Source: OCS116 cluster bacterium
Lineage (GTDB): Bacteria > Pseudomonadota > Alphaproteobacteria > Rhizobiales > OSC116
Reading direction: 5' to 3'
Length of the DNA stretch: 5,519 nucleotides
Assembly (NCBI GenBank): GCA_002402005.2
Contig: NVUS02000002.1
Location: 1-5,519 of the forward strand
Of the stretch, positions 1 to 5,519 are shown piece by piece. The first letter of the stretch is position 1. Each line of letters begins with the position of its first letter. A program made the translations under genes and the position numbers. The notes under the pieces were generated by a model, which had not been told where the DNA came from, did not search any database, and saw only the letters and a list, made by a program, of their open reading frames with translations.

Positions 1-87
1 ATCCAAAATAATCGCATCGGTGGCACTGTTTAAAGCTTTTTGCTGTTTTTTTGCATCGTCAGCCGGCACAAATAATAATGATCTCAT
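1..87 (-). CDS. CitE/HpcH-type CoA-ester lyase, N-terminal fragment (runs off left edge)
   Basis: Only the first 29 codons are in the window, starting at the ATG on 85-87 and remaining open to base 1. The N-terminus MRSLLFVPADDAKKQQKALN, followed by SATDAIILD, is the characteristic first beta strand and helix of the HpcH/HpaI aldolase / citrate lyase beta (CitE) family, whose members usually begin RSLLFVPG and continue with ILDLEDSV. The family cleaves 3-hydroxyacyl-CoA thioesters such as malyl-, citramalyl- or HMG-CoA in a Mg-dependent TIM barrel. The start lies 15 bases after the MaoC gene stop and has a modest AAAGG-type ribosome site upstream, so the two genes are probably co-transcribed. 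The usual Gly of the VPG motif is Ala here. Family assignment is fairly safe; the substrate cannot be told from 29 residues. Beside liu genes, an HMG-CoA or methylmalyl/citramalyl-CoA lyase role is plausible. Confidence 0.75.
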   Translation of the reverse strand, partial: MRSLLFVPADDAKKQQKALNSATDAIILD

Positions 88-102
88 AGGTGTGGCCTTT
101 GT

Positions 103-561
103 TCAGTCGGTTGGCTGTTTTTTCATAAACGCTTTGCGGGTGCAGGTGGCGACCAGCACATTGTCTTGGTTATAAGCGCGGTGTAACAGGGTGACAATGC
201 CGGCATTGGGGCGTGATTTGCTTTCGCGCTTGTCGAGAATTTCGGTTTTGACATAAATGCTATCGCCTTGAAACACTGGTGCGGGGAAATTCACATCGGT
301 CATGCCCAAATTGGCAATGGTCGTGCCGATGGTTGTATCATTCACACTGATGCCAATCATCAAACCCAAGGTAAAAAGCGAGTTGACCAAAGGCTGTTTG
401 AATTCACTTTCTGCTGCACAGAAATGTTTGTCAATATGCAACGGTTGAGCGTTCAGCGTCATGTTGCAGAATAACATATTGTCTGCCTCGGTAACGGTTT
501 TGCTCAAGCCGTGTTCAATGATTGTCCCGACTTTAAATTGTTCAAAATACAAACCTTGCAT
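103..561 (-). CDS. MaoC-type single hot-dog enoyl-CoA hydratase
   Basis: The protein has 152 residues from the ATG at 559-561. A GTG two codons upstream (565-567) would give 154, but it overlaps the Shine-Dalgarno GAGG, so the ATG is preferred. It is one hot-dog domain of the MaoC/(R)-specific hydratase family. The active-site loop at residues 37-44 reads NAQPLHID, matching the family's D-x-N-P-L-H-x-D, with His42 as the catalytic histidine. The position normally held by the catalytic Asp is Asn37. Downstream blocks VNSLFTLGLMIGISVND and SKSRPNAGIV belong to the subfamily found next to CitE-like lyases. Expected reaction: reversible hydration of a branched or dicarboxylic enoyl-CoA in the cytoplasm. 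Given the liu neighbours, 3-methylglutaconyl-CoA is a candidate substrate; mesaconyl- or itaconyl-CoA are alternatives. It is too short to be a two-domain mesaconyl-CoA hydratase. Family call confident; substrate inferred. Confidence 0.88.
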   Translation of the reverse strand: MQGLYFEQFKVGTIIEHGLSKTVTEADNMLFCNMTLNAQPLHIDKHFCAAESEFKQPLVNSLFTLGLMIGISVNDTTIGTTIANLGMTDVNFPAPVFQGDSIYVKTEILDKRESKSRPNAGIVTLLHRAYNQDNVLVATCTRKAFMKKQPTD

Positions 562-566
562 GGTCA

Positions 567-572
567 CCTCTT
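567..572 (-). promoter_or_regulatory. Ribosome binding site that decides the MaoC-gene start
   Basis: On the minus strand the sequence reads AAGAGG, then TGACC, then ATG. GAGG sits 5 bases before the ATG at 559-561. The GTG at 565-567 that could extend the protein by two residues lies inside this site, which argues against its use. Confidence 0.55.
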
Positions 573-623
573 TCGCTGTTTTTATGGCTCTAACTTAGCA
601 AATGAGAGTTTGTGGTCAAACAA

Positions 624-654
624 ATAATTGCCGTTTATAGGAAATCAACGTCAA
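624..654 (-). promoter_or_regulatory. Weak candidate promoter for the MaoC-CitE operon
   Basis: On the minus strand TTGACG (complement of 649-654) matches five of six -35 bases. Nineteen bases further on is AATTAT (complement of 624-629), with four of six -10 matches. The 19-base spacer is long for sigma70 promoters and is the spacing seen at MerR-activated promoters. By eye only; a TATAAA at 634-639 on the same strand lacks a matching -35 element. Confidence 0.2.
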
Positions 655-689
655 TCTAACGCTTCCATACTTGCATTTTAACTATCCTC

Positions 690-709
690 GATTTACGATA
701 AGGTAAATC
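690..709. promoter_or_regulatory. Candidate LiuR operator (perfect 7-6-7 inverted repeat)
   Basis: GATTTAC (690-696), the spacer GATAAG (697-702) and GTAAATC (703-709) form a perfect inverted repeat 20 bases long. MerR-family dimers bind dyads of about this size. The core TTTAC-N6-GTAAA resembles, as I remember it, the LiuR motif predicted by comparative genomics in proteobacterial leucine-degradation operons. It lies directly upstream of an operon that encodes a LiuR-type protein, which supports autoregulation. Whether binding represses or activates cannot be read from the sequence. Confidence 0.65.
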
Positions 710-722
710 AAATGAATATATT
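692..722 (+). promoter_or_regulatory. Possible liuD operon promoter overlapping the operator
   Basis: TTTACG (692-697, four of six -35 matches) and TATATT (717-722, five of six -10 matches) are 19 bases apart, the long spacing typical of MerR-controlled promoters. Transcription would start near 729, leaving a leader of roughly a dozen bases. The dyad is not centred in this spacer as in classical MerR promoters, so the assignment is tentative. Confidence 0.3.
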
Positions 723-731
723 CAGTTAAGT

Positions 732-735
732 GGGA
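732..735 (+). promoter_or_regulatory. Weak ribosome binding site deciding the liuD start
   Basis: GGGA lies 6 bases before the GTG at 742-744. No purine-rich site precedes the alternative in-frame GTG at 730-732. The ATG at 735-737 is out of frame. Confidence 0.4.
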
Positions 736-741
736 TGGCTT

Positions 742-2649
742 GTGATTAACTCAATTTTAATTGCCAATAGAGGCGAAATTGCCTGTCGGGTGATCAAAAC
801 CGCGAAGCAGATGGGTGTGCGCACCATTGCCATATATTCAGAGGTTGATGCCAACGCTCTGCATGTAAAAATGGCCGATGAAGCTTATTTAATTGGCGCA
901 GCGCCAGTGAATGAAAGCTATTTAAAAGCCGATGATATTATTGCATTGGCTTTAAAAGTTGGCGCGCAAGCTATTCACCCGGGTTATGGTTTTTTATCCG
1001 AAAACGCCGAATTTTCGCAAAAATGCGCAGATGCTGGGGTTAAATTTATTGGCCCGTCAGCGCATGCGATCAATTCGATGGGGCTGAAAGACGCGGCAAA
1101 ATTACTAATGCAAGATGCAAATGTGCCGATCGTGCCAGGTTATATTGGCGACAATCAAGCCGAAGCCCATTTGGCCGAGCAAGCCGATAAAATCGGCTAT
1201 CCGGTGATGATTAAAGCTGTGGCTGGTGGCGGTGGCAAAGGCATGCGGCGGGTCGATCAAAGCACTGATTTTCTAGATGCATTAAACGCTGCCAAACGTG
1301 AAGCCAAGGCGGCTTTTGGCAATGACATTGTGCTGATTGAGAAATTTATTTTATGCCCACGGCATATTGAAATTCAGGTATTTGGTGATCAGCATGGTGA
1401 GGCAGTTTATCTGTTTGAGCGTGACTGCTCATTACAAAGACGCCATCAAAAAGTGGTTGAAGAAGCGCCCGCTCCGGGCATGACATTAGAAGTACGCAAA
1501 GCTATGGGCGAGGCGGCGGTGCGAGCTGCCAAGGCGGTGAATTATGAGGGCGCGGGTACGGTCGAATTTATTGTCGATGGCTCCGGCGGTTTAAAGACCG
1601 ATGGCTTTTGGTTTATGGAAATGAACACGCGGTTGCAAGTTGAGCATCCGGTGACCGAAGCCATCACCGGCCAAGATTTGGTTGAATGGCAAATCAGAGT
1701 CGCGTCGGGCGAGCCCTTGCCCAAAAGCCAAGCTGAATTGTCAATCGACGGCCATGCGGTAGAAGTGCGGGTTTATGCTGAAGATGCTGAACATGATTTT
1801 TTGCCATCAATCGGTGAGATTTTTGCGTTCAGTGTGCCGAAATCTAACGACATTCGTATTGACACAGGCATTGAAGCTGGTGATGAGATCAGCCCTTATT
1901 ATGACCCGATGATTGCTAAAATAATCTGCCACGCGCCAACTCGAAAAGCGGCGTTGGCCAATTTAGCCAAAGCCTTACGCGCCACAGTGATTGCCGGCGT
2001 CAAAATCAACATTAGTTTTTTGCGTGATCTTTTAGAGGATGCCGAATTTATTGCCGAAGATTTTGACACAGGCTTTATTGAACGGTTTTTTGAAAAACCT
2101 AAAGACGAAGAAAATATTGCGCCGATTAGTGCCATGGCGGCAGTGATGTTGATTGAGAAAAGTTTAAGCGCCTCGACCGATCAAGCTTGGGATAGAGCTG
2201 ATGCGTTTGACATGGCTCTGGGTATCAATGGCCGCACATCTATCATGGATGTGATGATTAACAACATATCGCATCAAGGCGAATATATCATGGATGCGAA
2301 GGGCGTACATCCTGCTGTGGTGAGTGAAACTGCGCTGACAGTGATTAACGGCAAAGCCCATGATTATATTGTTGATCAAGGCAAAAGCTACCAAATTGAT
2401 GCTCGTATATATGATGACAGCGGCCAAAGTGAAGCCGGTGGGCAAGTCACTTCGCCAATGCCGGGTTGCTTGTTTAAGCTGAATGTGGCTTTGGGTGATG
2501 AAGTGGCCGAAGGTGATGTGTTGGCCATTGTCGAAGCCATGAAGATGGAACATAATTTGGTGGCCGAAATTTCAGGCACAATCACCAATCTGTCAGTTTC
2601 AGTTGGCGAACAAGTGGTTGAAGGTCAGCTAATTTTGAGTATTGAATGA
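742..2649 (+). CDS. liuD: Methylcrotonyl-CoA carboxylase, biotin-containing alpha subunit
   Basis: The protein has 635 residues from GTG at 742, chosen because the N-terminus VINSILIANRGEIA matches the family start; a GTG at 730 would add four residues without a ribosome site. It uses ATP and bicarbonate to carboxylate its own biotin, which LiuB then uses to turn 3-methylcrotonyl-CoA into 3-methylglutaconyl-CoA in leucine breakdown. Domains in order: biotin carboxylase N-lobe (about 1-110), ATP-grasp (about 115-320) with the glycine loop GGGGKG at 162-167, RRHQKVVEEAPAPG around 233-246 and FMEMNTRLQVEHP with Glu293, Asn295 and Arg297; carboxylase C-terminal domain (about 335-445) with RVYAED; a poorly conserved linker (BT-type) region; and a biotinyl domain from about 570 with EAMKMEH, biotin on Lys601 (codon 2542-2544). 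Length and domain order fit MccA. Propionyl- or geranyl-CoA carboxylase alpha subunits are similar, but liuA and the LiuB type favour methylcrotonyl-CoA. It is first in the operon. Confidence 0.93.
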   Translation: MINSILIANRGEIACRVIKTAKQMGVRTIAIYSEVDANALHVKMADEAYLIGAAPVNESYLKADDIIALALKVGAQAIHPGYGFLSENAEFSQKCADAGVKFIGPSAHAINSMGLKDAAKLLMQDANVPIVPGYIGDNQAEAHLAEQADKIGYPVMIKAVAGGGGKGMRRVDQSTDFLDALNAAKREAKAAFGNDIVLIEKFILCPRHIEIQVFGDQHGEAVYLFERDCSLQRRHQKVVEEAPAPGMTLEVRKAMGEAAVRAAKAVNYEGAGTVEFIVDGSGGLKTDGFWFMEMNTRLQVEHPVTEAITGQDLVEWQIRVASGEPLPKSQAELSIDGHAVEVRVYAEDAEHDFLPSIGEIFAFSVPKSNDIRIDTGIEAGDEISPYYDPMIAKIICHAPTRKAALANLAKALRATVIAGVKINISFLRDLLEDAEFIAEDFDTGFIERFFEKPKDEENIAPISAMAAVMLIEKSLSASTDQAWDRADAFDMALGINGRTSIMDVMINNISHQGEYIMDAKGVHPAVVSETALTVINGKAHDYIVDQGKSYQIDARIYDDSGQSEAGGQVTSPMPGCLFKLNVALGDEVAEGDVLAIVEAMKMEHNLVAEISGTITNLSVSVGEQVVEGQLILSIE

Positions 2650-2652
2650 AGG
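2648..2652 (+). promoter_or_regulatory. Ribosome binding site deciding the liuR start
   Basis: GAAGG, overlapping the liuD stop codon, ends 8 bases before the ATG at 2661. The in-frame ATG at 2646 (overlapping the liuD stop as ATGA) has no comparable site and would add five residues, KVRS-like, that are not part of the MerR fold. Confidence 0.5.
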
Positions 2653-2660
2653 TTAGATCT

Positions 2661-3065
2661 ATGAACAAACCTATGATCCCGATAAGACAATTGACCGACG
2701 AGTTCGGAATTACCACCAGAACCTTACGCTTTTATGAGGATCAAGGCTTGCTAACGCCCGAACGCAATGGCCGAAACCGGATTTTTAGCGAGGGTGACCG
2801 TACGCGGTTAAAACTTATTTTGCGTGGCAAACGCATGGGTTTTTCGTTGGCGAAAATCCGCGTGATTATTGATATGTATGAAGACAAATCCGGCGAATTG
2901 CAGCAATTAAACCATTTGCACAAAAACATCATTGAGCAACGCCAATCGCTGATGCAAAAGCTGGCAGACATTACTGAGTCTCTAGATGAATTGGGCAAAG
3001 TTGAAAAAGGTTGTGTTGATAGAATGCGTGAATTGCAAGTAACCAATACAGGAGATGCAACATGA
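2661..3065 (+). CDS. liuR: MerR-family transcriptional regulator, LiuR type
   Basis: The protein has 134 residues from ATG 2661; start at 2646 is possible (139 residues). The N-terminal winged helix-turn-helix (about 6-75) shows the MerR pattern: IRQLTDEFGITTRTLRFYED, then GLLTPERNGRNRIFSEGD for the wing, and GKRMGFSLAKIRVIIDMYE. Residues about 80-118 form a heptad-like helix suited to the antiparallel dimer coiled coil. The single cysteine makes a metal sensor of the MerR/CueR/ZntR kind unlikely. LiuR proteins control leucine/isovalerate operons, probably sensing a CoA-ester intermediate, although the effector is not known to me. The gene sits second in the operon, 11 bases after liuD, and its stop overlaps the thioesterase start (ATGA). 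With the dyad at 690-709 this implies autoregulation. Family call firm; LiuR identity rests mainly on context. Confidence 0.87.
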   Translation: MNKPMIPIRQLTDEFGITTRTLRFYEDQGLLTPERNGRNRIFSEGDRTRLKLILRGKRMGFSLAKIRVIIDMYEDKSGELQQLNHLHKNIIEQRQSLMQKLADITESLDELGKVEKGCVDRMRELQVTNTGDAT

Positions 3066-3508
3066 TAAAAACCCATGGCGATTACCAACAAAGAATAACT
3101 GATAGCTTTAACAAACAAGGCCTTATGCAGCTTTTGGACTGCAAGTTAGGCACTATGTCGGCAGGTAAGGTAGAGGCGATTATACCCTTTAGCCAAGGCC
3201 TGACCCAACAACATGGTTATTTTCATGGCGGCATTACAGGCACGATGGCCGACAATGTAGCCGGCTTTGCGGCCTTTAGCTTGTGTGAGGAAGCTGACAG
3301 TGTGGTGACGGCCGAATATAAGATAAATTTTCTAGCGCCCGCGCAAGGCGAATTTATGATTGCCCGAGCCGAAGTGATCAAATCTGGCCGCAGCTTATTG
3401 GTGGTAAAATCTGATGTTTATACCAAAATGGGCGATCAGGAGCGGCATGTGGCGACAGGCCTGTTTAGCATTATGCGGTTAATTGATGGTGCTAAAAAAG
3501 AAACTTAA
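3062..3508 (+). CDS. PaaI-type hot-dog acyl-CoA thioesterase
   Basis: The protein has 148 residues forming one hot-dog domain of the PaaI/YdiI (4HBT) class, which hydrolyses acyl-CoA thioesters to free acid and CoA in the cytoplasm. The active-site segment QQHGYFHGGITGTMADNVAG (49-68) carries the HGG motif at 55-57 and the likely catalytic acid Asp64. The later strand VVTAEYKINFLAPA and the C-terminal strand VATGLFSIMRL are typical. The start is secure: AGGAG is 7 bases before the ATG, which overlaps the liuR stop. There is no membrane segment or signal peptide. Between liuR and liuA it presumably acts on a branched-chain or stalled intermediate such as isovaleryl- or methylcrotonyl-CoA, freeing CoA; aromatic acyl-CoA substrates, as for true PaaI, are an alternative. 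The substrate is not readable from sequence, so no gene symbol is given. Confidence 0.85.
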   Translation: MIKTHGDYQQRITDSFNKQGLMQLLDCKLGTMSAGKVEAIIPFSQGLTQQHGYFHGGITGTMADNVAGFAAFSLCEEADSVVTAEYKINFLAPAQGEFMIARAEVIKSGRSLLVVKSDVYTKMGDQERHVATGLFSIMRLIDGAKKET

Positions 3509-3520
3509 GAGGAGATTGAA

Positions 3521-4693
3521 ATGAGCTTTTACGAATTACCTAGTTTGAATTTTGGGCTTGGCGAAACCGCCGATATGATCACTGACATGGTGAAAAATTT
3601 TTCCAATGAGAAAATAGCCCCCCGCGCGGCTGAAATTGATGAAAGTAATCAATTCCCTCGTGATTTATGGCCTGAAATGGGCAAGTTAGGCTTGCTTGGC
3701 ATCACTGTGCCCGAAGAATTTGGCGGCGCGGGCATGGGCTATTTAGAGCATTGTTTGGTCAATGAACAGATTAGCCGTGCATCCGCCTCAGTTAGTCTGT
3801 CATATGGCGCACATTCTAATCTTTGTGTTAACCAGATTAACCGCAACGGTACGACCGAACAAAAACATAAATATCTGCCCAAGCTAATTTCGGGTGAACA
3901 TATTGGTGCTTTGGCGATGAGTGAACCAAATGCCGGCTCTGATGTGGTTTCGATGAAATTACGCGCCGAGTTAAAAGGTGATCATTATGTGCTGAATGGC
4001 AGTAAAATGTGGATCACCAATGGCCCCGAGGCCGATGTGCTGGTGGTTTATGCCAAAACTGCGCCAGAATTGGGCCCGAAGGGCATCACCACATTCATCA
4101 TCGAAAAAGGCTATAAAGGCTTTTCGACCGCGCAGAAACTTGATAAATTGGGCATGCGTGGCTCTGACACTTGCGAATTGGTGTTTGAGAATTGCGAAGT
4201 GCCGGTCGAAAACATCGTTGGCGAATTGAATGGTGGCGTAAAAGTTTTAATGTCTGGCCTTGATTATGAACGTGCGGTATTGAGTGCTGGGCCAACTGGC
4301 ATTATGATGGCCTGTATGGATGTGGTTGTGCCATATATTCATGAGCGTGAGCAATTTGGCAAACCGATCGGTACATTCCAGCTGATGCAAGGCAAAATGG
4401 CCGATATGTATAGCACCATGAATGCTTGCCGTTCTTATGTTTACACCTTTGCCCGCGCTTGTGACCGAGGTGAAGTGAGCCGCAAAGACGCAGCCGGCGT
4501 GATCTTATACGCCGCCGAAAAAGCCACTTGGATGGCGCTTGAAACCATTCAAACCTTGGGCGGCAATGGCTATACCAATGAATACCCCGCAGGGCGTTTG
4601 TTGCGCGATGCAAAATTATACGAGATTGGCGCGGGTACGAGTGAAATTAGGCGCATGCTGATTGGCCGCGAAATGTTTAACGAGACAAAATAG
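3521..4693 (+). CDS. liuA: Isovaleryl-CoA dehydrogenase
   Basis: The protein has 390 residues, full length for the family, and oxidises isovaleryl-CoA to 3-methylcrotonyl-CoA with FAD, passing electrons to electron-transfer flavoprotein. Domains in order: N-terminal helical domain (about 10-125), middle beta domain starting with the flavin-binding signature ALAMSEPNAGSDV (130-142) and MWITNG (163-168), and C-terminal helical domain with ERAVLSAGP, REQFGKPI, QTLGGNGYTNEYP and AGTSEIRR. The diagnostic point is the catalytic base. Medium- and short-chain dehydrogenases have Glu just before GTS, but here that position is Ala371, while GLDYERAVL offers Glu250, the site used by isovaleryl-CoA dehydrogenase. 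This separates it from butyryl- or medium-chain enzymes. A strong site, GGAG, lies 6 bases before the ATG, and the gene follows the thioesterase by 12 bases. Codon use resembles the neighbours. Confidence 0.94.
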   Translation: MSFYELPSLNFGLGETADMITDMVKNFSNEKIAPRAAEIDESNQFPRDLWPEMGKLGLLGITVPEEFGGAGMGYLEHCLVNEQISRASASVSLSYGAHSNLCVNQINRNGTTEQKHKYLPKLISGEHIGALAMSEPNAGSDVVSMKLRAELKGDHYVLNGSKMWITNGPEADVLVVYAKTAPELGPKGITTFIIEKGYKGFSTAQKLDKLGMRGSDTCELVFENCEVPVENIVGELNGGVKVLMSGLDYERAVLSAGPTGIMMACMDVVVPYIHEREQFGKPIGTFQLMQGKMADMYSTMNACRSYVYTFARACDRGEVSRKDAAGVILYAAEKATWMALETIQTLGGNGYTNEYPAGRLLRDAKLYEIGAGTSEIRRMLIGREMFNETK

Positions 4694-4708
4694 TTTAAGG
4701 GTTCGATC

Positions 4709-5519
4709 ATGAAACTTACCTCGAATGTGAATGTAAATAGTGACTCATTTAAGCAAAATAAAGCCAAAATGGCCGAATTGTTAGATGAACTCACCGCAAA
4801 ACGCAACCAAGTGGCGGCGGGTGGTAGCGAGCGCGCCAAAGCCAAACATTTGGCGCGTGGTAAATTATTGCCGCGCATGCGGGTGGCGGAATTGCTCGAC
4901 AAAGGCTCTGCATTCCTAGAGGTTGGCATGTTGGCGGCTAACGACATGTATAGTGGCGACATTCACGGGGCAGGGGTGATTGCGGGCATTGGCCGTGTAT
5001 CGGGCGTTGAATGCATGATTATCTGCAATGACGCAACCATTAAGGGCGGCACTTACTATCCGATGACGGTGAAAAAGCATTTGCGCGCGCAAGAAATTGC
5101 CGAAGAAAACCGCTTGCCGTGCATTTATTTAGTCGATAGTGGTGGCGCGAACCTGCCCAACCAAGCCGAAGTATTTCCTGACCGCGAGCATTTTGGCCGC
5201 ATATTCTATAACCAAGCGCAAATGAGCGCTAAAGGCATTGCACAAATTGCGGTGGTGATGGGGTCTTGCACCGCAGGCGGGGCATATGTGCCGGCGATGA
5301 GCGACCAAACCATTATGGTTCGCAACCAAGCCACTATATTTTTAGCCGGCCCGCCTTTGGTGAAAGCTGCAACTGGTGAGATTGTGAGCGCCGAAGATTT
5401 GGGCGGTGGCGACATGCATGCCCGCATTTCAGGCGTGGCCGATCATCTGGCCGAAAATGACAATCATGCGTTAGAAATTGCGCGTGAGATTGTCGCCAAT
5501 TTAAACCTTCAAAAACCCG
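4709..5519 (+). CDS. liuB: Methylcrotonyl-CoA carboxylase, carboxyltransferase beta subunit (cut by right edge)
   Basis: The reading frame is open from ATG 4709 to the window end, giving 270 residues, about half of the usual length near 535. It moves the carboxyl group from biotin on LiuD to 3-methylcrotonyl-CoA. Visible are the start of the N-terminal carboxyltransferase (crotonase-fold) domain, LARGKLLPRMRVAELLD (48-64), YLVDSGGANLPNQAEVFPDR (140-159), the oxyanion-type glycine loop MGSCTAGGAYVPAMSD (184-199) and FLAGPPLVKAATGE (211-224), followed by SAEDLGGGDMH. The segment SGGANLPNQAEVFPDR is typical of methylcrotonyl-CoA beta subunits and differs from propionyl-CoA carboxylase (AccD5/PccB). 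Geranyl-CoA carboxylase (AtuF/AtuC) is a close relative, but the isovaleryl-CoA dehydrogenase next door favours leucine. AAGG (4697-4700) lies 8 bases before the start, which is 15 bases after liuA. LiuC and LiuE, if present, would be further right. Confidence 0.93.
   Translation, partial: MKLTSNVNVNSDSFKQNKAKMAELLDELTAKRNQVAAGGSERAKAKHLARGKLLPRMRVAELLDKGSAFLEVGMLAANDMYSGDIHGAGVIAGIGRVSGVECMIICNDATIKGGTYYPMTVKKHLRAQEIAEENRLPCIYLVDSGGANLPNQAEVFPDREHFGRIFYNQAQMSAKGIAQIAVVMGSCTAGGAYVPAMSDQTIMVRNQATIFLAGPPLVKAATGEIVSAEDLGGGDMHARISGVADHLAENDNHALEIAREIVANLNLQKP

Larger units (their letters stand above)
562..741. other. Divergent intergenic region between the MaoC gene and liuD
   Basis: About 180 bases, clearly more AT-rich than the flanking genes, separate the two divergent start codons. 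I found no convincing ORF or strong hairpin terminator here. It must contain promoters for both directions. Its one striking element is the inverted repeat at 690-709, which is close to liuD (32 bases before its start codon) and about 130 bases from the MaoC start. No second copy of TTTAC-N6-GTAAA is visible near the MaoC gene. Confidence 0.8.

Noticed and set aside
268..474. Plus-strand open frame of 68 codons opposite the MaoC gene
   Set aside because: Antisense to the conserved hot-dog active-site region and carries no ribosome site or known motif.
634..639. TATAAA on the minus strand as a -10 box for the MaoC gene
   Set aside because: No sequence resembling a -35 element lies 16 to 18 bases upstream, so it cannot be supported as a promoter by itself.
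644..657. AATCA/TCAATC repeat around ACG as a second regulator site
   Set aside because: It is an imperfect direct repeat, not a dyad, and does not match the TTTAC-N6-GTAAA pattern of the main site.
2164..2553. Minus-strand open frame of 129 codons
   Set aside because: It lies entirely within liuD, whose plus-strand product shows continuous family motifs including the biotin site; the minus-strand translation shows no recognisable domain.
2741..3118. Minus-strand open frame of 125 codons across liuR and the thioesterase start
   Set aside because: Overlaps two well-supported plus-strand genes with good ribosome sites; composition looks like an antisense shadow.
4694..4708. Possible terminator between liuA and liuB
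   Set aside because: The 15-base gap has no GC-rich stem or T run and contains a ribosome site, so read-through is expected.
4570..4962. Minus-strand open frame of 130 codons across the liuA-liuB junction
   Set aside because: Antisense to conserved C-terminal IVD motifs and the start of liuB; no recognisable protein features.

Overview
The window carries the core of a leucine/isovalerate degradation (liu) cluster, most likely from a moderately AT-rich, probably marine or free-living alphaproteobacterium. The taxonomic guess rests on the style of the proteins and the gene partners and is an inference only. Everything is chromosomal-looking metabolism. I see no mobile element, CRISPR array, tRNA or rRNA.

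Layout. On the minus strand, reading leftward from an intergenic region at about 562-741, are a small MaoC-type hot-dog enoyl-CoA hydratase (103-561) and, 15 bases further on, the first 29 codons of a CitE/HpcH-type CoA-ester lyase that runs off the left edge (1-87). On the plus strand, diverging from the same intergenic region, is a tightly packed operon: methylcrotonyl-CoA carboxylase biotin-carrying alpha subunit (liuD, 742-2649), a MerR-family regulator of the LiuR type (liuR, 2661-3065), a PaaI-type hot-dog thioesterase (3062-3508), isovaleryl-CoA dehydrogenase (liuA, 3521-4693) and the carboxyltransferase beta subunit (liuB, from 4709, cut by the right edge after 270 codons). Gene junctions are an overlap or gaps of 11 to 15 bases, so one transcript is expected.

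How it works together. LiuA oxidises isovaleryl-CoA to 3-methylcrotonyl-CoA. LiuD and LiuB carboxylate that to 3-methylglutaconyl-CoA. Hydration then gives HMG-CoA, and cleavage gives acetyl-CoA plus acetoacetate. The usual hydratase (crotonase-type LiuC) and HMG-CoA lyase (LiuE) are not in the window. The divergent MaoC-type hydratase plus CitE-type lyase could do these same two chemical steps, as proposed for the similar gene set of Mycobacterium tuberculosis (Rv2498c-Rv2502c). The thioesterase is probably a CoA-release or housekeeping activity for pathway intermediates.

Regulation. A perfect 7-6-7 inverted repeat (GATTTAC-N6-GTAAATC, 690-709), 32 bases before liuD, is the best candidate for the LiuR operator. 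Because liuR is the second gene of this operon, the regulator would control its own synthesis. The gene order (liuD first, liuR second, a thioesterase before liuA, the two carboxylase subunits split by three genes) departs from the common liuRABCDE order. The system is recognisable rather than wholly new; the most interesting points are the MaoC/CitE pairing and the rearranged order.
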